In this document: piece by piece, positions 58,846 to 64,000 of the stretch | Position numbering within the stretch: the stretch's first letter is position 1 | Layout: the number at the start of each line of letters is the position of its first letter | Made by a program: the position numbers and the translations under genes | Notes under the pieces: model-generated | Told to the model about the DNA's origin: nothing | The model's database searches: none | The model's input: the letters and a program-made list of their open reading frames with translations, nothing else | Source: JASHPR01 sp963795055 | Lineage (GTDB): Bacteria; Actinomycetota; Actinomycetes; Streptosporangiales; Streptosporangiaceae | Direction: 5' to 3' | Length of the DNA stretch: 64,000 nt | NCBI GenBank assembly: GCA_963795055.1 | Contig: CAWCGJ010000003.1 | Location: forward strand, 1 to 64,000

Positions 58846-58977
58846 GAGTTCGCGCGCTGGGCCGGCTGCGGCCGCGCCTACTGGCGCGGCGCGCACCGCC
58901 GGCGCCTGGAGCGCATTGTCGCGGACGCGGCCGGTCAGACAGGGCTCACGAGCCGAGCCGCGGGGACGGGAACGTGA
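58846..58977 (+). pseudogene. Possible Mut7-C domain C-terminal remnant
   Basis: The plus strand reads EFARWAGCGRAYWRGAHRRRLERIVADA, which resembles the end of Mut7-C RNase-domain proteins (a C-x-x-C-x-R-x-Y-W-x-G-x-H knuckle). The first cysteine is replaced by Trp and a stop directly precedes it. It overlaps the end of the aldehyde dehydrogenase gene on the other strand, so it is at most a fragment. Confidence 0.35.
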
Positions 58978-60421
58978 TCGTCTTCGGCTCGGTGAACGCG
59001 TCCATGGGATAGCTCCCGCCGACCCGGCCGATGCCGCTGACGCTGCCGGCCCGGCCGCCGAACGGCAGGTGCGATTCCCACAGGTTGGTCGATGCGTTGA
59101 TGTTGACCCAGCCCGCCCGGGCCTGCTCGGCGAACGCCAGCCCCCGCTCCAGGTCCTCGGTGAAGACCGCCGCGGTCAGGCCGAACGGCGAGGCGTTGGT
59201 CAGCTCCAGCGCCTCGGCCGCCGACCGCACCTCGACCACCGGTACCACCGGCCCGAACGTCTCCTCGCGCTCGATCGCCATGCCCGGGGTGACGCCGTCG
59301 AGCACGGTCGGCTCGGCGTACAGGCGGGTCGGGTAGCCGTCGACGCGGCGCCCGCCGTGGCAGACCCGGGCTCCGCCCGCCACGGCGTCGGCGATGTGCC
59401 GGTCAAACTTCGCCGCGGTGGCCTCGTTGTTCAGCGGGCCCATCGTGGTCCGCGGGTCGAACGGGTCGCCGAGCCTGACGTTCGCCTTGGTCGCGGCCAC
59501 CACCCGCTCGGTGAACTCGGCCCGCACCGCGGCGTGCACCAGGAACCGCTCGCCCGCGGTGCAGCTCTGGCCCGCGCACAGGTACGCGGCCTCCAGGGCC
59601 GCGCTGGCGGCCAGCTCGAGGTCGGCGTCCTCCAGGATCACCATGGGCCCGTTGCCGCCCAGTTCGAGCAGCTGCGCCTTGCCGGCCGCCCGCAGGGCGA
59701 TCTTGGAGCCGGTCTCGACCGAGCCTACGAAGCCCACGCCGGCCACGCCGGGGTGGCCGACCAGCGCGTCCCCGACGACCGGGCCGGGGCCCGGGACGAA
59801 GTTGAACGCCCCGCGCGCCCCGGGCGGGGCATCGGCGCGGTGGCTGGCCTCCGCGATGACCTCGGCCAGCAGCGCGCAGCACGCGGTCGTGGACGGGGCG
59901 GGCACCCAGACCACGGTGTTCCCCGCGGCCAGCGCGGGCGCGAAGACCTCGGCCCCCATCGTGTACGGCCAGTTCCACGGGCTCACCACGCCGATCACCC
60001 CGAGCGGCACCCGCCCGACCAGGATCCGGCGCCCGGCCGAGACCGACTCCGGAAGCCCGCCCGCCCGGCGCTTGGCATCCTCGCCGGCCATCCGGAAGTA
60101 CTCGGCCAGCTCATCGACCTCGTCGAAGGCCTCGGCCATCAGCGGCTTGCCCTGGTCCAGGGTCAGCGCCCGGGCCAGGTCCTCGCGCCGCCGCCCGATC
60201 CCGGCGATGACCTGCTCGCACCAGGCCGCGCGCTCGAACGCGGAGGCGCCCGCCCACGCGGGCCAGGCGCCCGCCGCGGCGCGGACGGCGTCGTCGACGT
60301 CGGCCGGGTCGGCCACGGCCACCGTGGCGAACGTCTCGCCCGACGCGGGGCTGACCGCCTCGGCCGTGCCGGCTCCGCCGCCGCGCCAGGCGCCGTCGAT
60401 GTACAGCAGGTGCTCGGGCAT
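58946..60421 (-). CDS. Aldehyde dehydrogenase family protein
   Basis: This 491-aa NAD(P)-dependent dehydrogenase shows VVSPWNWPYTMGAEVFAPALAAGNTVVWVPAPST, GFVGSVETGSKIALRAAGK, the general-base stretch LLELGGNGPMVILEDAD, and GQSCTAGERFLVH with the nucleophilic Cys. EETFGPVVPVVEV and NASTNLWESHLPFGG follow. Length and all catalytic residues are normal. The natural substrate is unknown; an IclR-type gene directly upstream on the same strand suggests control by a metabolite such as an organic acid. Confidence 0.9.
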   Translation of the reverse strand: MPEHLLYIDGAWRGGGAGTAEAVSPASGETFATVAVADPADVDDAVRAAAGAWPAWAGASAFERAAWCEQVIAGIGRRREDLARALTLDQGKPLMAEAFDEVDELAEYFRMAGEDAKRRAGGLPESVSAGRRILVGRVPLGVIGVVSPWNWPYTMGAEVFAPALAAGNTVVWVPAPSTTACCALLAEVIAEASHRADAPPGARGAFNFVPGPGPVVGDALVGHPGVAGVGFVGSVETGSKIALRAAGKAQLLELGGNGPMVILEDADLELAASAALEAAYLCAGQSCTAGERFLVHAAVRAEFTERVVAATKANVRLGDPFDPRTTMGPLNNEATAAKFDRHIADAVAGGARVCHGGRRVDGYPTRLYAEPTVLDGVTPGMAIEREETFGPVVPVVEVRSAAEALELTNASPFGLTAAVFTEDLERGLAFAEQARAGWVNINASTNLWESHLPFGGRAGSVSGIGRVGGSYPMDAFTEPKTITFPSPRLGS

Positions 60422-60449
60422 GTGCAGACTCCCTTTCTGGGCGGGCCGG

Positions 60450-61175
60450 TTACGCGCCGGCGCAGAGCCGGCCGAGCTCGTCCAGCTTCTCCGGCAGCAT
60501 CCGGAACGCGGGCCCGGATACCGACAGGGCCGCGACGCAGGTTCCTGCGGCGTCCAGCACCGGCGAGGCGACCGCGACCAGTCCCTCCTCCAGCTCGGCG
60601 ACCGCGGTGGCGTAACCGTTATGGCGAATGGTGGCCAGCTCCGTGGTGAGGGCGTCGGGTGAGGTGATCGTCTGGGGGGTGTACCGCTCGAGCTGGCGGG
60701 GGACCGGGATCGCGCCGTACGCCAGCAGGACCTTGCCGTTGGCGACCGCGTGCGGCCTGGTCCGGCGGCCGATCCAGCCGCCCGAGCAGTTCAGGATGTA
60801 GCGGCTCGGGACCTCCGCGACGTTGAGCACGTCCGGCCCGTCCGGGACGGCCAGGTTCACGGTCTCCCCGGTCTGTTGCGACAGCTTGTCCATGGCCGGC
60901 TGCATCGCGGCCACGAAGTCGAGGCTCCGCATGGCCAGCGTGCCGAGCCGGACGACCTCCAGGCCCAGCCGGAAGCGGCGCCCGGACCGGGTCAGCAGGC
61001 CCGCCCGCTCCAGCGCGCCGGCCAGGCGCGAGGCGGTCGACTTGTGCACCCCCAGCGAGGCGGCCATCTCGGTGACGCCGAGTTCCACCCGGGAGTCGTC
61101 GAAGCTGGTCAGGAGCGTCAGCACGCGCTCCGCCGATTGATAGGTTGCGCCAGCGGCAACCTCAGCCCGTGACAC
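60450..61175 (-). CDS. IclR-family transcriptional regulator
   Basis: This 241-aa regulator has the winged helix TYQSAERVLTLLTSFDDSRVELGVTEMAASLGVHKSTASRLAGALERAGLL. Its ligand domain includes GETVNLAVPDGPDVLNVAEVPSRYILN, RTRPHAVANGKVLLAYG, IRHNGYATAVAELEEGLVAVASPVLDAAGTCVAALSVSGPAFR. I chose the GTG at 61175; a GTG at 61211 is in frame. It lies 28 bp before the aldehyde dehydrogenase gene. AllR-type IclR proteins control allantoin use in Streptomyces, so a trans role on the purine operon is possible but not shown. Confidence 0.88.
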   Translation of the reverse strand: MSRAEVAAGATYQSAERVLTLLTSFDDSRVELGVTEMAASLGVHKSTASRLAGALERAGLLTRSGRRFRLGLEVVRLGTLAMRSLDFVAAMQPAMDKLSQQTGETVNLAVPDGPDVLNVAEVPSRYILNCSGGWIGRRTRPHAVANGKVLLAYGAIPVPRQLERYTPQTITSPDALTTELATIRHNGYATAVAELEEGLVAVASPVLDAAGTCVAALSVSGPAFRMLPEKLDELGRLCAGA

Positions 61176-61325
61176 GCAACCAGGATGGACAGCCGGCCCG
61201 CCCCTCGTCAACGCCCTGCGCGGTGAGCGACCGGCATAGCGGCGTTTCTGCGCGCCAGCGGTATTGTGCCGGTGGCGCGCGGTATCACCCCGGGCGCCCG
61301 TCGCTCCAGCATGAGGAAGCAGCCC

Positions 61326-62126
61326 GTGGTAACTCAGACACCTGGCCAGGCCTCACCGGCCGGCCCCGCAGACGATCCGCTCCCCGAGGCCGTCGCGCTC
61401 GCCCAGGGCGCTACGGACGCCGGCCTCGGCCTGAAACTGCTCGGCGGGCTGGCGGTGCGCGTGCTGTGCCCGGCCTTCCCGCCCCGGCAGCGGGCCGGGC
61501 AGGACATGGACTTCGCCTGCCTGTCGAAGGGCCGCAAGAACGTGGTCGCCTACCTGGAGCGCAGCGGCTGCGAGCCGGACCGGCGGTTCAACAACCTGAA
61601 CGGCGACCGGCAGATGTACTTCAACGCGCCCTCGGGACGGCCCATCGACGTCATGGTGGACCGGCTGACCATGTGCCACACGCTTGACTTCCGCCCCTCG
61701 TTCGGCCGGCTGCCGCTGACCGTGGACGCCGTGGACGTGCTGCTGTCCAAGCTGCAGATCGTCGAGCTCAACGAGAAGGACGCCCGGGACACGCTGCACC
61801 TGCTCAGCGGGGTGCCGGTGAGCGGAAGCGGCGCCACCGCTCCGGACAGCAGCAGCGCGGAGATCGACAGCGACCGCTTCGCCAAGGTGCTCGCCGCGGA
61901 CTGGGGCTGGTGGCGCACGGTCACCGGCAACCTCAAGAAGCTGCCCCACCTGGCCGTCGAGCACCCGGAACTGATCCCGCCCGATCCGCCGCTGGACCCG
62001 ATCGCGCAGTCGGAGTACCTGCTGCAGCTGGCCGAGTCGACGCCGAAGGGCGTTAAGTGGAAGCTGCGGGCGAACGTGGGCGACCGGGTTCGCTGGTACG
62101 AGCTGCCGGAGGAAGTCGATCACTGA
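61326..62126 (+). CDS. Nucleotidyltransferase-superfamily protein (AbiEii-like)
   Basis: The 266-aa protein has LKLLGGLAVRVLCP, then QDMDFACLSKGRKNVVAYLERSG and RPIDVMVDRLTMCHTLDF, followed by LPLTVDAVDVLLSKLQIVELNEKDARDTLHLL. The GG...DMDF...IDVMVD pattern is that of the MNT/AbiEii nucleotidyltransferase fold, whose acidic residues bind metal. No antitoxin-type partner (AbiEi) is next to it. The GTG at 61326 is chosen because GAGGAAG lies 7 bases upstream; ATG 61311 is in frame. Function unknown. Confidence 0.65.
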   Translation: MVTQTPGQASPAGPADDPLPEAVALAQGATDAGLGLKLLGGLAVRVLCPAFPPRQRAGQDMDFACLSKGRKNVVAYLERSGCEPDRRFNNLNGDRQMYFNAPSGRPIDVMVDRLTMCHTLDFRPSFGRLPLTVDAVDVLLSKLQIVELNEKDARDTLHLLSGVPVSGSGATAPDSSSAEIDSDRFAKVLAADWGWWRTVTGNLKKLPHLAVEHPELIPPDPPLDPIAQSEYLLQLAESTPKGVKWKLRANVGDRVRWYELPEEVDH

Positions 62127-62275
62127 CCTGATCGCCGGCCCAGCGCCGGCCGAGCCGTTGACGAGGCCGCTGGCCTCGCCGTACGGCGAGTACCGCCTGC
62201 CCGGGTGCTTGACGCCCTGTTGCGCCGAATGCTACACCGTTGCACAGGAAGCGCTTCAATGAACGTGGTGGTCCC

Positions 62276-63214
62276 ATGAAAGTCTTTTTTGCCACCGATA
62301 TTCACGGCTCGGAGATCTGCTGGCGGAAATTCCTTAATGCTGCGGCCTTCTACAAGGTCGACATGGTGATCCTGGGCGGTGACGTCACCGGCAAGGTGAT
62401 GGTGCCGATCGTGGACCAGGGCGGCCGCTGGAAGGTCACGGTGCGCGGCCAGGAGTACACGCTGGAGACCCAGCAAGAGCTCGACGACATCCAGAGGCAG
62501 ATCCGCAACACCGGCTCCTACCCGGCCATCGTCAGCCCGGACGAGCTGCAGGTGATGAGCAAGGAGGAAGGGGCGGTCGACCGGCGGTTCACGGCCGAGA
62601 TGACGCAGTCCCTGGACCGGTGGCTGGACATGGCCGACGGGAAACTGCGCGGCGGCGACATCCCGTGCATCCTGAACGGCGGCAACGACGACATCTGGGA
62701 GATCGACGACATCATCGAGCAGTCGCCCTGCGTGAGCTTCGGCGAGGGCAAGCTGCTCGACCTGGACGGGTTCTCGCTGATCTCGATGGGCTGGACCAAC
62801 CCCACCCCCTGGGACACCTTCCGCGAGGCCCCCGAGCCCCAGCTGGCGGCCAAGATCGAGGCCATGGCCAGCCAGGTGCCGGACATGGGGCGGGCGATCT
62901 TCAACTTCCACGCGCCGCCGTACGGCACCGGGCTGGACGAGGCGCCCGCGCTCGACGACACGCTGCGGCCGATCCACGGCGGCGCGGTGATGAAGCCGGT
63001 CGGCTCGACCGCGGTGCGGGACGCGATCCTCAAGCACCAGCCACTGCTCTCGGTGCACGGGCACATCCACGAGAGCCGCGGGATCAAGAAGATGGGCCGG
63101 ACGCTGGCCATGAACCCCGGCAGCGTCTACGGCGACGGGGTGCTACAGGGCGCGGTGCTGGACCTGAACGCGAAGAAGGGGAAGGTCGCGCGATACCTGC
63201 TGGTCAACGGCTGA
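62276..63214 (+). CDS. Metallophosphoesterase
   Basis: This 312-aa calcineurin-like phosphoesterase has the metal motifs MKVFFATDIHGSEICWRKFL (D-x-H), DMVILGGDVTGKVM (GGD), CILNGGNDDIWEIDD (GN-D in place of GNH), NFHAPPYGTGLDE and LLSVHGHIHESRGIKKMGRTLAMNPGSVYGDG (GHIH). The Asp in place of the usual His of GNH/D is a known variant. ATG 62276 starts it. The substrate is unknown; the closing strand resembles cyclic-nucleotide or Ser/Thr phosphatase-like families. Confidence 0.85.
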   Translation: MKVFFATDIHGSEICWRKFLNAAAFYKVDMVILGGDVTGKVMVPIVDQGGRWKVTVRGQEYTLETQQELDDIQRQIRNTGSYPAIVSPDELQVMSKEEGAVDRRFTAEMTQSLDRWLDMADGKLRGGDIPCILNGGNDDIWEIDDIIEQSPCVSFGEGKLLDLDGFSLISMGWTNPTPWDTFREAPEPQLAAKIEAMASQVPDMGRAIFNFHAPPYGTGLDEAPALDDTLRPIHGGAVMKPVGSTAVRDAILKHQPLLSVHGHIHESRGIKKMGRTLAMNPGSVYGDGVLQGAVLDLNAKKGKVARYLLVNG

Positions 63215-63298
63215 CTACGAGTAGTAGTAACTGAGCACCAAAGACGGTACAGTATCGGGCTGCCCGGCCACCCCGAAGACCCGTGACTTGGAGGCGAA

Positions 63299-64000
63299 AT
63301 GGCGACAGACGCTGTCGGCGAGACCCCGACCCTGTTCCTGAGAAAGGCGACCGGCCTGGTCCGGGGCTGGAACGTCAGGGACTCGATGATCTACGCGTGC
63401 CTGGCGACCAACTTCGTCACGCTGGGCATCTACGAGTTCACCTTCGCCGGTCCCGCGTTCCCGACCGGGCAGCTGATCACCGCGGTCATCATCTCGGGTA
63501 TCTGGGTCTCATTCCTGGTCATCGCGTACAGCGGCCTCATCGTGACCATCCCGCGGGCCGGCGGAGACTACGTCTGGCAGACCCGCATCCTGGGCAGCGG
63601 GATCGGCTTCGTGATGGCCGCCACCGGGTGGTGGTTCATTCTCTGGCTATGGGCGCCGATCTACGGCAACATCCTCGCCGTACAGCTGTTCGAGCCGCTG
63701 TGGGCCACGCTGGGCTGGACCTGGCCACACGGGGGGTACGCCTGGTTCGGCACACCTACCGGCGTGTTCATCATCACCCTGATCACCATCGCCGTGGCCG
63801 GCTTCCTGGTCTCGATCGGCATGGCCGGCTACGCCAAGGTCCAGCGCTGGTGCTTCATCGGCGGAATGGTCGGGTTCGCGGTCATCGTGGTCCTGCTCCT
63901 GGTCAACTCCCACCAGAGCTTCATTAACTCGTTCAACTTCGAAGCCCAGAAGATCTTCGGCGTCCACAACGCGTACGCCGCTACGAACGCGGCCGCGCAC
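63299..64000 (+). CDS. APC-family amino acid/amine permease, truncated by window end
   Basis: The first 234 codons encode RGWNVRDSMIYACLATNFVTLGIYEF, GSGIGFVMAATGWWFILWLWAPIYGN and repeated hydrophobic helices (about five so far), with ISGIWVSFLVIAYSGLIVTIPRAGGDYVWQTRILG near residue 70-100 matching the APC superfamily. The ATG follows GGAGGCGAA. The rest of the gene lies outside the window, and the substrate cannot be read. Confidence 0.82.
   Translation, partial: MATDAVGETPTLFLRKATGLVRGWNVRDSMIYACLATNFVTLGIYEFTFAGPAFPTGQLITAVIISGIWVSFLVIAYSGLIVTIPRAGGDYVWQTRILGSGIGFVMAATGWWFILWLWAPIYGNILAVQLFEPLWATLGWTWPHGGYAWFGTPTGVFIITLITIAVAGFLVSIGMAGYAKVQRWCFIGGMVGFAVIVVLLLVNSHQSFINSFNFEAQKIFGVHNAYAATNAAAH

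Overview
The window is high-GC, actinobacterial DNA. From about 6.6 kb to the right end the genes are dense, GC-rich at third codon positions, often start with GTG, and are joined by 4-bp ATGA/GTGA overlaps. Their content suggests a soil actinobacterium of the Streptosporangiales type: RhaEW-type rhamnose catabolism, LutABC, a GH15 trehalase like the mycobacterial enzyme, a LigC-like ligase and a large purine-catabolism operon. The genus is my inference. The first 6.5 kb looks different: it has lower GC, almost no intact reading frame, and broken genes whose best resemblance (from memory of the families) is to Thermoleophilia/Solirubrobacterales proteins. It is either decayed foreign DNA or a mis-joined, poorly corrected contig end.

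Layout. 1-6.5 kb: remnants of a tyrosine integrase, an excisionase-like HTH protein, an XRE regulator, a YnfA membrane protein and a MerR regulator lie on the 3' side of an imperfect tRNA-Pro. They are followed by frameshifted SDR, PQQ-type beta-propeller and membrane-protein genes. 6.6-13.9 kb: an AraC/VOC gene pair, then a 4.1-kb IS4-family element (8321-12455) whose transposase gene is split by a 2.56-kb group II intron, then a UROD/MetE-like protein. 13.9-23 kb (minus strand): rhaI-rhaEW-rhaB-lacI-lutA-lutB-lutC. 23.3-28.4 kb: araR-like-araB-araD-araA. 28.4-34.3 kb: an ATP-dependent DNA ligase, then murQ, a MurNAc/GlcNAc kinase, nagZ and a serine hydrolase. 34.3-40.4 kb: an oxidoreductase with its TetR repressor, a GNAT enzyme, a zinc-ribbon/HTH protein, OsmC, a broken solute-binding protein and an ankyrin protein. 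40.7-54.5 kb: purine uptake and catabolism. 54.5-64 kb: GH15 trehalase, PLP enzyme, FMN/F420-binding protein, aldehyde dehydrogenase with an IclR regulator, nucleotidyltransferase-like protein, metallophosphoesterase and the start of an APC permease.

How the genes fit together. The rha-lut block can take L-rhamnose to DHAP plus L-lactaldehyde, oxidise the lactaldehyde to lactate (the dehydrogenase half of RhaEW) and oxidise lactate to pyruvate (LutABC). Two matching LacI-type operators, before rhaI and before the lacI-lutABC unit, suggest common control. The ara block covers L-arabinose to D-xylulose-5-phosphate. The purine block covers guanine/8-oxoguanine deamination, xanthine to urate, urate to allantoin, and allantoin to ureidoglycolate; a DUF6986-type aldolase-like gene is embedded where glyoxylate would be handled. 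The murQ block recycles cell-wall MurNAc/GlcNAc.

Several otherwise well-conserved genes outside the left end (the IS4 transposase, a small hypothetical gene, lutB, the NCS1 permease, uricase and the solute-binding-protein remnant) each carry a single 1-base frameshift, some of them in short G/C runs. They may be sequencing errors or real lesions; raw reads would decide.
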